Numbered from the stretch's first letter, positions 43,234 to 53,633 are shown. The stretch: DNA of 64,000 nucleotides from Paraburkholderia tropica (GCF_914484835.1 NZ_CAJZAR010000050.1:132-64131), one strand, 5' to 3'. Notes: a model not told the origin generated them from the sequence alone. A program made the numbers and translations.

Positions 43234-43308
43234 TGGTCCCCCTGGCAGGAATCGAACCTGCATCTAGCGCTTAGGAGGCACTTGTTCTATCCATTGAACT
43301 ACAGGGAG
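43234..43308 (-). tRNA. tRNA-Arg (anticodon CCU)
   Basis: Read on the minus strand: 7-bp acceptor stem CTCCCTG/CAGGGGG, D-arm AGTTCAATGGATAGAAC, anticodon stem AGTGC/GCGCT with loop CTCCTAA (anticodon CCT), T-arm GCAGG-TTCGATT-CCTGC, discriminator A and an encoded CCA end. It reads the rare AGG codon. No integrase or attachment-site duplication was seen beside it, though tRNA-Arg(CCU) is a common integration target. A TATACT at 43481-43486 (minus strand) may be its -10. Confidence 0.95.
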
Positions 43309-43567
43309 CGGTCAGGTCCGCTGCGAGGCGCATGCGCCGGGCTCCGCCAAGCCGCCATGTTTCCCAAGTCACCCGTCATGGCGCGGAGCTGTCGCACGCG
43401 TCGCACAGTTTGGGGCGGCCCGGAATGGACGCGGATCGAACCGCGGCCGGGCTGCGCACCACGTGCGACGCAGGCGCAAGAGTATAGCAAACACGCTCCG
43501 GCAGGAAAGCACCTCGAAACCGGCGCCGGTGCGAGATCCGGCCAGTGTGCAGGCGCGCGCGTCCCGA

Positions 43568-43750
43568 TCAGAACTCGACGACGGCGAATTCCGCCTTGCC
43601 CACGTCGCAGAGCGGGCAGCGCCAGTCTTCGGGGATATCCGCGAAGCGCGTGCCGGCCGCGATGCCTTCGTCGGGCAGGCCTTCTTCTTCGTTATAGATC
43701 CAGCCGCAGATCAGGCAGACCCAGCTCTTGTATTCGATCACTTCGCTCAC
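43568..43750 (-). CDS. Rubredoxin
   Basis: A 60-aa iron electron carrier if started at GTG 43750, with AAAGG 6-7 bases upstream; the longer ATG frame to 43789 adds 13 atypical residues. Both CxxC knuckles that hold the single iron are present: CLICGWIY and CPLCDVGK. The conserved EGIAAGTRFADIPEDW region lies between them. It passes electrons in alkane oxidation or oxidative-stress systems; no partner gene is adjacent. Length equals the usual rubredoxin (52-60 aa). Confidence 0.93.
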   Translation of the reverse strand: MSEVIEYKSWVCLICGWIYNEEEGLPDEGIAAGTRFADIPEDWRCPLCDVGKAEFAVVEF

Positions 43751-44027
43751 AACACACCTTTCGTTCAATTCGATGCCGATGCCCGTCATTTGCCCCCTTT
43801 TGGCGGGGCGATGGGCGACCCGCGATGTTACCGGAAAACGCGCGGCGCGCCGAAAGCGGGCTCGGCCAACGTGTCGCAGCTTGACGGCGCGCAGTCACGG
43901 ACGCGGTGTATGCTGGGTCGCAAACAAAAAATGGATCGCAAACCGGCGCGCGGAAACCGCAGGGCTGACCACGAGCAGTCGACAACACCAACACAACACC
44001 CTCGACATCCTTCTCAGGAGCATCACG

Positions 44028-44438
44028 ATGACTCGCAAAATCTGGCTGGCCGGCGCGGCGTTGAGCGCCTTCGCAACCTTGTTCGCGGCAAGCGGCGCGG
44101 CGCGCGCCGAGGGCGTCTATTTCGTCGAGCCGAAAGACGGCGCGACGGTCAGCAATCCCGTGCACGTGAAATTCGGCGTCGACGGCATGACGGTCGCGCC
44201 CGCCGGCACGACCACGCCGAACACGGGCCACCACCATCTGCTGATCGACGGCAAGGCGCTGCCGCAGGGCGAAGTCGTGCCCGTCAACGAAAAGTCGATC
44301 CACTACGGCAAAGGCCAGACCGAAGCCGACGTGACGCTGCCGCCCGGCGATCACACGCTCACGGCGCAGTTCGCCAACGGCGCGCACCAGTCCTACGGCC
44401 CGGCCTGGAGCCAGACGATCACGGTGCATGTGAAGTAA
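44028..44438 (+). CDS. Periplasmic DUF4399 domain protein
   Basis: A 136-aa precursor with signal peptide MTRKIWLAGAALSAFATL to ARA, then a beta-rich domain: VYFVEPKDGATVSNPVHVKFGV, NTGHHHLLIDG (possible metal-binding His cluster), LPPGDHTLTAQFANG and WSQTITVHVK. This is the DUF4399 (rod-shape-determining-like or copper-like) beta-sandwich. Its biological role is not known; three consecutive His suggest metal contact. ATG at 44028 follows AGGAG. It is a single gene upstream of uup, from which it is separated by a repeat array. Confidence 0.86.
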   Translation: MTRKIWLAGAALSAFATLFAASGAARAEGVYFVEPKDGATVSNPVHVKFGVDGMTVAPAGTTTPNTGHHHLLIDGKALPQGEVVPVNEKSIHYGKGQTEADVTLPPGDHTLTAQFANGAHQSYGPAWSQTITVHVK

Positions 44439-44477
44439 TCCGCGCAACCGCATGACGGCGCGCGGACGGGCGGCCTG

Positions 44478-44525
44478 ACTGGCAACCGAACTGGCAACCA
44501 GATTGGCAACCGATTTGGCAACCAC
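44478..44525. repeat. Tandem repeat, 4 x 12 bp, upstream of uup
   Basis: ACTGGCAACCGA, ACTGGCAACCAG, ATTGGCAACCGA and TTTGGCAACCAC stand end to end. The array lies between the DUF4399 stop and a TACAAT (44548-44553) that is a plausible -10 of uup. Confidence 0.9.
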
Positions 44526-44590
44526 AAGCCCGGCCCGCGCGCCCCGGTACAATACGCGCTTGCTCTCCAACGCAGGCCACGGTCCCCTCC

Positions 44591-46519
44591 ATGTCGCTTT
44601 ACACCATCACCGGCGCGCAACTCGCGTTCGGCCACGTCGCGCTGCTCGATCACGCGGACTTTTCGCTCGAAGCCGGCGAGCGCGTCGGCCTGATCGGCCG
44701 TAACGGCGCGGGCAAGTCGTCGCTGCTCACGATCGTCGCCGATCTCGCGAAGCCCGACGACGGGCTCGTCACGCGTCAACAGAATCTCTCGACCGTCTAC
44801 GTGCCGCAGGAGCCCGATTTCGACGTCGAGGCCACGGTGTTCGACACGGTGGCCTCGGGTCTCGCCACGGCGCGCGCGCTGCTCGACGAATACGACACGG
44901 TCGCGCATCAGCTCGCCGACACGCCCGAAGGCGCCGAACACGACGCGCTGCTCGCGCGCATGAACGTGCTGCAATCGTCGCTCGACGCGGCCGACGCCTG
45001 GAGCTGGCGCACCCGCGTCGCGACCACGCTCGCGCAGATCGGCCTCGACGGCGACGCGCGCGTGGGCGCGCTCTCGGGCGGCATGCAAAAGCGCGTGGCG
45101 CTGGCGCGCGCGCTGGTCGTGCAGCCCGACGTGCTGCTGCTCGACGAACCGACCAACCACCTCGACTTCGACGGCATCCGCTGGCTCGAAGAACTGCTGG
45201 TCTCGCAGCGTTCGAGCCTGCTGTTCATCACCCACGACCGCGCGTTTCTCGACCGCGTGGCCACGCGCATCGTCGAACTGGACCGCGGCAAGCTGCTCTC
45301 GTATCCGGGCAACTTCACGCAGTATCAGGAGCGCAAGGCGCAGCAGCTCGAAGTGGAGCGCGTCGAGAACGAGAAGTTCGACAAGCTGCTCGCGCAGGAA
45401 GAGGTGTGGATCCGCAAGGGCGTGGAGGCGCGCCGCACGCGCAGCGTCGGCCGCATCGCGCGGCTCGAGCAGATGCGCCGCGATCGCAGCGAACGCCGCA
45501 ACGTGCAGGGCAACGTCAAGCTCGACGTTTCGCAGGGCGACAAGTCGGGCAAGATCGTCGCCGAACTGACCGACGTGACCAAGCGTTATGGCGGGCGCAG
45601 CATCGTCGATACGTTCTCGGCGACCGTGATGCGCGGCGACAAGATCGGTTTCGTCGGTCCGAACGGCGCGGGCAAGACCACGCTGCTCAAGCTGATTCTT
45701 GGCGACCTGAAGCCCGACGAGGGCACGGTGCGCATCGGCACCAACCTGCAGGTGGCGTACTTCGACCAGATGCGCGCGCAGCTCGACCTCGAAAAGAGTC
45801 TCGCCGACACCATCAGCCCGGGCAGCGACTGGGTCGAGATCAACGGCGCGAAGAAGCACGTGATGAGCTATCTGGGCGACTTCCTGTTCGCGCCCGAGCG
45901 CGCGCGTTCGCCCGTGAAGTCGCTGTCGGGCGGTGAGCGCAACCGTCTGCTGCTGGCGCGTCTGTTCGCGCGCCCGGCGAACGTGCTGGTGCTCGACGAA
46001 CCGACCAACGACCTCGACATTCCCACGCTCGAACTGCTCGAAGAACTGCTCGCCGATTACGACGGCACCGTGCTGCTCGTGAGCCACGACCGCGCGTTTC
46101 TCGACAACGTGGCGACCTCGGTGATCGCGTCCGAGGGCGAGGGCAAGTGGCGCGAGTACGTGGGCGGCTTCAGCGACTGGCAGACGCAGAGCGCGCGCTC
46201 GCAGGAAATCGCCGAAGCCCGCGCGCCGAAGGAAGCCGCGCCGGCCGCCGCCGCGCCCAAGGACAGCGCGACGGGCCGCAACGCGCAGCGCAGCGTGAAG
46301 CTCTCGTTCAAGGAGCAGCGCGAGCTGGAGGAACTGCCCAAGCGCATCGAGGCGCTGGAGACGGAGCAGAAGACCATCGGCGCGACCATCGAGGAAGGCT
46401 CGATCTTCGCGAAGGACGCGCAGGAAGGCACGCGTCTGAGCGAGCGTTATGCGGCGATCGACGAGGAATTGCTGCTGGCGCTGGAGCGCTGGGAGGAACT
46501 GGAGGCGAAGCGGAAGTGA
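44591..46519 (+). CDS. uup: ABC-F family ATPase, Uup type
   Basis: A 642-aa soluble protein with two ATPase domains and no membrane part. First domain: GRNGAGKS (36-43), signature LSGGMQKR, LLLDEPTNHLDFDG. Second domain: GPNGAGKTT near residue 356, LSGGERNR, LVLDEPTNDLDIPT. The linker is rich in Arg/Glu, and a C-terminal coiled coil (KEQRELEELPKRIEALETEQ) marks Uup. ABC-F proteins act on ribosomes or, for Uup, on DNA and branched structures. The ribosome binding site is weak. Terminator at 46527. Confidence 0.93.
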   Translation: MSLYTITGAQLAFGHVALLDHADFSLEAGERVGLIGRNGAGKSSLLTIVADLAKPDDGLVTRQQNLSTVYVPQEPDFDVEATVFDTVASGLATARALLDEYDTVAHQLADTPEGAEHDALLARMNVLQSSLDAADAWSWRTRVATTLAQIGLDGDARVGALSGGMQKRVALARALVVQPDVLLLDEPTNHLDFDGIRWLEELLVSQRSSLLFITHDRAFLDRVATRIVELDRGKLLSYPGNFTQYQERKAQQLEVERVENEKFDKLLAQEEVWIRKGVEARRTRSVGRIARLEQMRRDRSERRNVQGNVKLDVSQGDKSGKIVAELTDVTKRYGGRSIVDTFSATVMRGDKIGFVGPNGAGKTTLLKLILGDLKPDEGTVRIGTNLQVAYFDQMRAQLDLEKSLADTISPGSDWVEINGAKKHVMSYLGDFLFAPERARSPVKSLSGGERNRLLLARLFARPANVLVLDEPTNDLDIPTLELLEELLADYDGTVLLVSHDRAFLDNVATSVIASEGEGKWREYVGGFSDWQTQSARSQEIAEARAPKEAAPAAAAPKDSATGRNAQRSVKLSFKEQRELEELPKRIEALETEQKTIGATIEEGSIFAKDAQEGTRLSERYAAIDEELLLALERWEELEAKRK

Positions 46520-46526
46520 TGGGGAA

Positions 46527-46552
46527 GGCGGCCTGATGAGGGCCGCTTTTTT
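46527..46552 (+). terminator. Terminator of uup
   Basis: GCGGCC and GGCCGC pair around a 7-base loop, followed by TTTTTT. The last bases overlap the stop codon of the convergent hepT gene. Confidence 0.85.
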
Positions 46553-46904
46553 ATTCCACTTTCAATTTCAACAGCTTGCGCTCCAGGTCGGGCACCCACG
46601 TTTGCACGGTGCTCCAGACGATGCTTGTGTCGACGGAAAAATACGCGTGCGAAACTCGATTGCGCATGCCATAAACGGCTTCCCACGGTATTTCCGGGTG
46701 AGCGGAGGCAAACGCCGGGTCGCCGCGCATGATATTGCGGGCTGCTTCGCCGATGATTTCCAGGTTCCGCACGACGGCGTCGATCGCCATGGGTGCCGCT
46801 TCGAAGCTTTCCTGTGAAAGCGGCGCGACGTAGCTGCGAATACGGTCGACAGCGTCGAGCATGTGCTGCAGGTAATCCGGCGTACGCAGATTTTCCTTCC
46901 TCAT
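46551..46904 (-). CDS. hepT: HEPN toxin of a MNT/HEPN pair (HepT, DUF86)
   Basis: A 117-aa helical HEPN-domain protein, a likely ribonuclease toxin. The HEPN catalytic pattern Rx4-HxY is visible in MRNRVSHAYF; the Tyr is where MntA antitoxins add AMP groups. Other typical parts are DYLQHMLDAVDRIRSYV and AVVRNLEIIGEAARNI. Its ATG overlaps the end of mntA by four bases (ATGA), typical of toxin-antitoxin coupling. It is convergent to uup. The type VII system is inferred from sequence and gene order. Confidence 0.9.
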   Translation of the reverse strand: MRKENLRTPDYLQHMLDAVDRIRSYVAPLSQESFEAAPMAIDAVVRNLEIIGEAARNIMRGDPAFASAHPEIPWEAVYGMRNRVSHAYFSVDTSIVWSTVQTWVPDLERKLLKLKVE

Positions 46905-47191
46905 ACCGGCACCGAGTCCGCAACGACGCGCTCGCGGAATTTTTCCGGCAACGCTTTGGGTGTCAGCACGTCGACCTTCACGCCCAGCAGCGCTTCCAGC
47001 CGCAGCTGCATTTGCGCGATATCGATCAGTGTGGTCTGAGGAGTCGGATCAACGAGCAAATCCAGATCGCTCCCCTCATCGTCCTCGTCGCGCGCGGACG
47101 AACCGAACACGCGCGCATTCGTCGCGTGATGGCGTGCGACGATTTCGCGGATTTCCGCGCGATGCGCGCGCAAAGCTTCGGACGGTCTCAT
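46901..47191 (-). CDS. mntA: MntA-type nucleotidyltransferase antitoxin
   Basis: A 96-aa minimal nucleotidyltransferase. The active-site pattern GS-x10-D-x-D is present (RVFGSSARDEDDEGSDLDLLVD), with a third acidic residue in VKVDVLTP. In characterised pairs it adds AMP to the Tyr of HepT and so neutralises it. ATG 47191 has GGAG upstream; the longer frame to 47317 is not supported. It is the first gene of the mntA-hepT operon and is divergent from parE. Confidence 0.9.
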   Translation of the reverse strand: MRPSEALRAHRAEIREIVARHHATNARVFGSSARDEDDEGSDLDLLVDPTPQTTLIDIAQMQLRLEALLGVKVDVLTPKALPEKFRERVVADSVPV

Positions 47192-47570
47192 GACAGCTCC
47201 AGGCTTCCCCACATTCCGGCAAAGGTTGCAACGAACAGTCCACCCCGATCCGGCGCCGGACGCGGCCCGAAAACGCCGCGATCTTCCGCGCCAAACCCCT
47301 TCCAGCAAGCGGCCCATTCTACGCGAAGCGCGCCTTGCGCCGCCCCTCGGCCGAACGGCCGACCTCTTCGCAAATTGCCGCGCGGTCCCAAATCAGTACA
47401 ATACCTCGCGAATACGGTGGACCGGGCACGCGCGCCGCGCCTGCGAGCCAGGCGAGCAGCCCGTCCACGCCCTTGTTTCGTTTCGATTTTTTTGAACGCT
47501 CAACGCGTTTTCCACGCAGATGTCCACAGGACCTGTGGACAAGCGCGCGGACAACCCCCTGTGGATCACC
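47192..47570 (+). promoter_or_regulatory. Divergent region upstream of parE with promoter and DnaA-like boxes
   Basis: TTGCCG (47375-47380) and TACAAT (47397-47402) with a 16-bp spacer make a good sigma-70 promoter for parE. Close to the start codon are three TGTGGA-type sequences: ATGTCCACA (47520-47528), TGTGGACAA (47534-47542) and TGTGGATCA (47560-47568), each with one or two mismatches from the DnaA box. No gene is seen in the gap. Confidence 0.6.
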
Positions 47571-49562
<1,992 letters not shown>

Positions 49563-49609
49563 CCGCCTCCCGCTCACCCGCCCGCACACGATTACGGACT
49601 GATTGAAAC

Positions 49610-51928
49610 ATGGACGATCTCTTTGCTGAAGTGAATGGCGCCGCGGAAGGCGGCGACTCGCTCACGCTCGGCCACTACGCGGAGCGCGCGTATCTCGACT
49701 ACGCCGTGAGCGTGGTGAAGGGCCGCGCGCTGCCCGACGTCTGCGACGGCCAGAAGCCGGTGCAGCGACGCATCCTGTTCGCGATGAACGAAATGGGCCT
49801 CGGCGACAACGCCAAGCCCGTGAAGTCGGCGCGCGTGGTCGGCGACGTGCTCGGTAAGTACCACCCGCACGGCGACCAGTCGGCGTACGACGCGCTCGTG
49901 CGTCTCGCCCAGGACTTCTCGATGCGCTATCCGCTCATCGACGGTCAGGGCAATTTCGGCTCGCGCGACGGCGACGGCGCGGCGGCCATGCGTTACACCG
50001 AAGCGCGCCTCACGCCCATCGCGAAGCTGCTGCTCGACGAAATCGACATGGGCACCGTCGATTTCATGCCGAACTACGACGGCTCGTTTCAGGAACCCAA
50101 GACGCTGCCCGCGCGTCTGCCGATGCTGCTGCTCAACGGCGCGTCCGGTATCGCGGTCGGCCTCGCGACGGAAATCCCGTCGCACAACCTGCGCGAAGTC
50201 GCGGCGGCGGCCGTGGCGATGATTCGTAATCCGAAGCTTACGCACGCGGAGATCATGGAGAAGGTGCCGGGTCCCGATTTCCCGGGCGGCGGCCAGATCA
50301 TTTCGAGCGAAGCGGAAATCGCGGCGGCCTACGAGACGGGTCGCGGCAGCCTGAAGGTGCGCGCGCGCTGGAAGATCGAAGACATGGCGCGCGGCCAGTG
50401 GCAACTGGTCGTCACCGAACTGCCGCCGAATACGTCGGGCCAGAAGGTGCTCGAGGAAATCGAGGAGCTGACCAACCCGAAGCTCAAGCTCGGCAAGAAA
50501 ACGCTCACGCCCGAGCAGTTGCAGAACAAGCAGACCATGCTCGGCCTGCTCGACGCCGTGCGCGACGAGTCGGGCAAGGACGCGCCCGTGCGTCTCGTGT
50601 TCGAGCCGAAGACCAGCAAGATCGATCAGGCCGAGTTCGTCAATTCGCTGCTCGCCAACACGAGCCTCGAATCGAACGCCTCGCTCAATCTGGTGATGAT
50701 CGGCGCCGATGGGCGCCCGCGCCAGAAGGGCATCAGCGAGATCATCGGCGAGTGGATCGGCTTCCGTTTCGCCACCGTCACGCGCCGCACGCAGCATCGC
50801 CTGGCCAAGGTCGACGACCGCATCCACATCCTCGAAGGGCGGATGATCGTCTTCCTCAATATCGACGAAGTCATTCGCATCATCCGCGAGTCGGACGAGC
50901 CGAAGGCCGCGTTGATGAGCGCGTTCGGTCTGTCCGAGCGTCAGGCCGAGGACATTCTTGAAATCCGTCTGCGTCAGTTGGCGCGGCTCGAGAAGATCAA
51001 GATCGAGAAGGAACTCGCCGAACTGCGCGAGGAGAAGGCCAAGCTCGAAGAACTGCTCGCGAACGAGTCGTCGATGAAGCGACTCATCGTGAAGGAAATC
51101 GAAGGCGACGCGAAGCAATACGGCGACGATCGCCGCACGCTGATCCAGCAGGAAAAGCGCGCGACGTTCGAAGCGCGCGTGGTCGACGAGCCGGTCACGG
51201 TCGTGGTCTCGCAGAAGGGCTGGGTGCGTGCGCTCAAGGGCCACGGGCTCGACAGCCAGAGCTTTACGTTCAAGGCCGGCGACGGCCTCTACGCGGCGTT
51301 CCAGTGCCGCACGCCCGACGTGCTGATCGCGTGGGGCAGCAAGGGCCGCGTCTATTCGGTCTCGGTCGCGCAACTGCCGGGCGGCCGCGGTGACGGCGTG
51401 CCGGTCACGTCGCTGATCGAACTCGAAGCGGGCACGCATCTGCTGCACTACTTCGCGGCGAGCGCCGACCAGGCGCTGCTGCTCGCATCGAGCAACGGCT
51501 TCGGCTTTATCGCGAAGATCGGCGACATGGTCAGCCGCGTGAAGGCGGGCAAGGCCTTCATGACGATCGACGAAGGCTGTACGCCGCTCGCACCGATGCC
51601 GATGCTGCCGGGCGCGATTCAGGTCGCGTGCCTCTCGTCGGGCGGACGCCTGCTGGTGTTCGGCCTCGACGAGATGAAGACGCTTTCGGGCGGCGGCCGC
51701 GGCGTCACGCTGATGCAGCTCGACGACAAGGAAACGCTCACGCAGGCGCTGGCGATCTCGGCGGCGGGCGTGGTGCTCGTGGGCACGGGACGCGCGCAGA
51801 AGCCGGGCGAGGACCTGATGGCGGGCGCGGTGCTGGCGCCGCAGATCGGCAAGCGCGCGCGCAAGGGCCGCGCGCCGGACTCGAAGCTCAAGGTCATCAC
51901 GGGCATGCGCCCGGTGCTGCCGGCTTGA
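49610..51928 (+). CDS. parC: DNA topoisomerase IV subunit A
   Basis: A 772-aa subunit that cuts and rejoins DNA. Catalytic Tyr129 is in AMRYTEARL. The quinolone-resistance region reads HPHGDQSAYDA: the residue after Asp89 (Ser80 in E. coli) is Gln90, and Asp94 takes the position of Glu84. The C-terminal beta-propeller repeats (KGWVRALKGHG, GSKGRVYSVSVAQLPG, SSNGFGFIAKI) are present, and the GyrA-box is missing, which separates ParC from GyrA. It lies 47 bp after parE in one operon and is followed by a repeat array and a large terminator. Confidence 0.95.
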   Translation: MDDLFAEVNGAAEGGDSLTLGHYAERAYLDYAVSVVKGRALPDVCDGQKPVQRRILFAMNEMGLGDNAKPVKSARVVGDVLGKYHPHGDQSAYDALVRLAQDFSMRYPLIDGQGNFGSRDGDGAAAMRYTEARLTPIAKLLLDEIDMGTVDFMPNYDGSFQEPKTLPARLPMLLLNGASGIAVGLATEIPSHNLREVAAAAVAMIRNPKLTHAEIMEKVPGPDFPGGGQIISSEAEIAAAYETGRGSLKVRARWKIEDMARGQWQLVVTELPPNTSGQKVLEEIEELTNPKLKLGKKTLTPEQLQNKQTMLGLLDAVRDESGKDAPVRLVFEPKTSKIDQAEFVNSLLANTSLESNASLNLVMIGADGRPRQKGISEIIGEWIGFRFATVTRRTQHRLAKVDDRIHILEGRMIVFLNIDEVIRIIRESDEPKAALMSAFGLSERQAEDILEIRLRQLARLEKIKIEKELAELREEKAKLEELLANESSMKRLIVKEIEGDAKQYGDDRRTLIQQEKRATFEARVVDEPVTVVVSQKGWVRALKGHGLDSQSFTFKAGDGLYAAFQCRTPDVLIAWGSKGRVYSVSVAQLPGGRGDGVPVTSLIELEAGTHLLHYFAASADQALLLASSNGFGFIAKIGDMVSRVKAGKAFMTIDEGCTPLAPMPMLPGAIQVACLSSGGRLLVFGLDEMKTLSGGGRGVTLMQLDDKETLTQALAISAAGVVLVGTGRAQKPGEDLMAGAVLAPQIGKRARKGRAPDSKLKVITGMRPVLPA

Positions 51929-51984
51929 GTGGCGTAACTCAAGTGGCGTAACGCAAGTCACGTAACCCAAGTCGCGCAATTCAA
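51929..51984. repeat. Tandem repeat, 4 x 14 bp, immediately after the parC stop
   Basis: Units GTGGCGTAACTCAA, GTGGCGTAACGCAA, GTCACGTAACCCAA and GTCGCGCAATTCAA begin directly after the TGA (51926-51928). Same unit length and location relative to a stop as the array after the histidine kinase gene. Confidence 0.92.
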
Positions 51985-51994
51985 GCGGCACACC

Positions 51995-52056
51995 TCCGGT
52001 ACGAACGGCTGGCGGGCATGGAATAATGCCGCGGCGGTTCGTACCGGAATCTTTTT
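51995..52056 (+). terminator. Large terminator after parE-parC
   Basis: TCCGGTACGAAC and GTTCGTACCGGA form a perfect 12-bp stem. Inside is a further GGCAT/ATGCC hairpin. ATCTTTTT follows. The tail runs into the leader of the next gene. Confidence 0.8.
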
Positions 52057-52077
52057 AAGCACAAGGAAATTTCAAGC

Positions 52078-52536
52078 ATGGGTCACGCGATCGAAGTCGC
52101 GCTGTTTTTGCATCTCTTGAGCGTGGCCGTGTGGGTGGGCGGCATGGTGTTCGCGCACTTCTGCCTGCGTCCGGCGCTCGAGGATCTCTCGCCGCAGTTG
52201 CGCCTGCCGCTGATCGAGTCGGTGTTCAGCCGCTTTTTCAACTGGGTGGGCATCTCGATCATCGTGATCCTGCTCACGGGAGGCTTCCTGCTGATGCAGT
52301 TCGGCGGCGGTCACGCCACGTGGCAGCTGCACGCGATGGCAGGTCTCGGCGTCATCATGATGCTGATCTTCGGCCACGTGCGTTTCGCGGTGTTTCCGCG
52401 CATCCGCCGCGCCGTGCAGGCGCAGAAGTGGCCCGACGGCGCGCGCGCCGTGGGTTCGATGCGTCGCCTCGTGTTCATCAATCTCGTGCTCGGCGTCGTG
52501 ACGATCGGCGTGGCGGCGCTGGCGCGCGGGTTCTGA
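52078..52536 (+). CDS. CopD-family small membrane protein
   Basis: A 152-aa inner-membrane protein with four helices (VALFLHLLSVAVWVGGMVFAH, FNWVGISIIVILLTGGFLL, MAGLGVIMMLIFGHVRFAV, LVFINLVLGVVTIGVAAL). His13 and Gly/Trp pattern in HLLSVAVWVGG matches the CopD domain, which in copper resistance systems passes copper through the membrane. No other copper genes are here, and stand-alone CopD-like proteins are common, so a haem or copper role is only suggested. AAGGAAA lies 9 bases before ATG. Confidence 0.82.
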   Translation: MGHAIEVALFLHLLSVAVWVGGMVFAHFCLRPALEDLSPQLRLPLIESVFSRFFNWVGISIIVILLTGGFLLMQFGGGHATWQLHAMAGLGVIMMLIFGHVRFAVFPRIRRAVQAQKWPDGARAVGSMRRLVFINLVLGVVTIGVAALARGF

Positions 52537-52593
52537 TTTGTCCTTGCCTTAACACGGTCGCGGCGCGTCGCCGGGTCAAGTCTCCAGGACGGC

Positions 52594-53544
52594 TCAAAGA
52601 CGCTCCGCGAGCGCATAACGCTGCATGCAGCGCTCCATCGCGCCGAAGAACGCTTCTTCGGCCGCATTCATCTTGCGGTCCCGATGCCACAGCAAGTGGA
52701 TATCGACGTCCGCGAGACCTTCCTCCGGCGGCAGCCGCCATAAGCGCTGCTGCGCCAGATCGTCCTTCACCGCGTGCTCGGGCAGGCAGCCGATGCCGTA
52801 GCCCGCGAAGATCAGCCGCCGCACTTCGTCCAGACTCGGCGACGACGCCACGATCCGCCCCGTAAAGCCGCGCTGATCGCGAAACACCGTGAGCGGCGAG
52901 AGGCTGTCGCCGATCTGGTCGCTCGTGAACGACACGAAATTCTCCGCGAGCAGATCCTCCATCGTCAGTTGCGAGAGGCCGAACAGCCGGTGATGGCGGC
53001 CGCAGAAAATCGCGTAGCGCTGGCGCAGGAAGCAACGCATCTCCAGCTTGTCGACTGGCGTGCGGCACAGGCTCAGGCCCGCGGTCGCGGTCTTCTGCAA
53101 CACCGACGAAATGATGTCCGACGAGCGCATCACCTCGATCTGCAGATCGATACGCGGATACGCGACGTGGAATTCCGCGAGGAATTCGTCGTAGACGCGC
53201 GACTCGATGCGGCTCACCGTGAGCAGGCGGATCGAGCCGGTGATATCGGCGGTGCGCTCGTCGAGTTCGGTTTCGAGCCGCGAGATGTTGCCGTAGATGT
53301 CGCTCGCGATCCGATAGACCTCTTCGCCGGCCTGGGTCGGCACGAACTGCGCGCCGCGCCGCTCGATGAGCTTGCGGCCGAGCGCGTCTTCGAGGCGCTT
53401 GAGCGCCTGGCTCACGGCGGGCTGGGTGACGTAGAGGCGCGCGGCGGCGCGGCTCAGGCTGCGCTCCTGCATGATCGCGAGGTAGGTGCGCAGCAGGTTC
53501 CAGTCGAGTCGGTCGTTCAGAAAACGGGTGGTGTCGGCGCGCAT
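52594..53544 (-). CDS. LysR-family transcription regulator
   Basis: A 316-aa regulator. The N-terminal winged helix (LLRTYLAIMQERSLSRAAARLYVTQPAVSQALKRLEDALG) is textbook LysR. The inducer-binding domain (about 105-310) follows. GGAGAC precedes the ATG. It is divergent from the MHS transporter operon, with a clear inverted repeat and promoter between (53588-53653), so it very probably controls that operon and itself in answer to an imported metabolite, perhaps a carbamoyl amino acid or polyamine derivative. Confidence 0.93.
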   Translation of the reverse strand: MRADTTRFLNDRLDWNLLRTYLAIMQERSLSRAAARLYVTQPAVSQALKRLEDALGRKLIERRGAQFVPTQAGEEVYRIASDIYGNISRLETELDERTADITGSIRLLTVSRIESRVYDEFLAEFHVAYPRIDLQIEVMRSSDIISSVLQKTATAGLSLCRTPVDKLEMRCFLRQRYAIFCGRHHRLFGLSQLTMEDLLAENFVSFTSDQIGDSLSPLTVFRDQRGFTGRIVASSPSLDEVRRLIFAGYGIGCLPEHAVKDDLAQQRLWRLPPEEGLADVDIHLLWHRDRKMNAAEEAFFGAMERCMQRYALAERL

Positions 53545-53587
53545 GGCGTCTCCGAAAGGCGGCGCGGCGGGGTTTTCCGCCGTAGGT

Positions 53588-53633
53588 ATTAGCCAGATTT
53601 ATGCGCTGAATAATAACGCGAAATTTGACTAAT
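53588..53633. promoter_or_regulatory. Candidate LysR operator
   Basis: ATTAGCCAGATTT (53588-53600) and AAATTTGACTAAT (53621-53633) form an inverted repeat with two mismatches and 20-bp spacer. It is 44 bp upstream of the LysR start and overlaps the -35 of the divergent transporter promoter, typical of LysR autoregulation and activation. Confidence 0.65.

Noticed and set aside
43234..43308. Genomic island attached at tRNA-Arg(CCU)
   Set aside because: No integrase, no repeated tRNA end and no change in base composition were seen on either side.
43425..43470. tRNA-like sequence with GGTTCGATCC (T-loop) next to tRNA-Arg
   Set aside because: No acceptor, D or anticodon arm can be folded around it; it is probably a chance palindrome.
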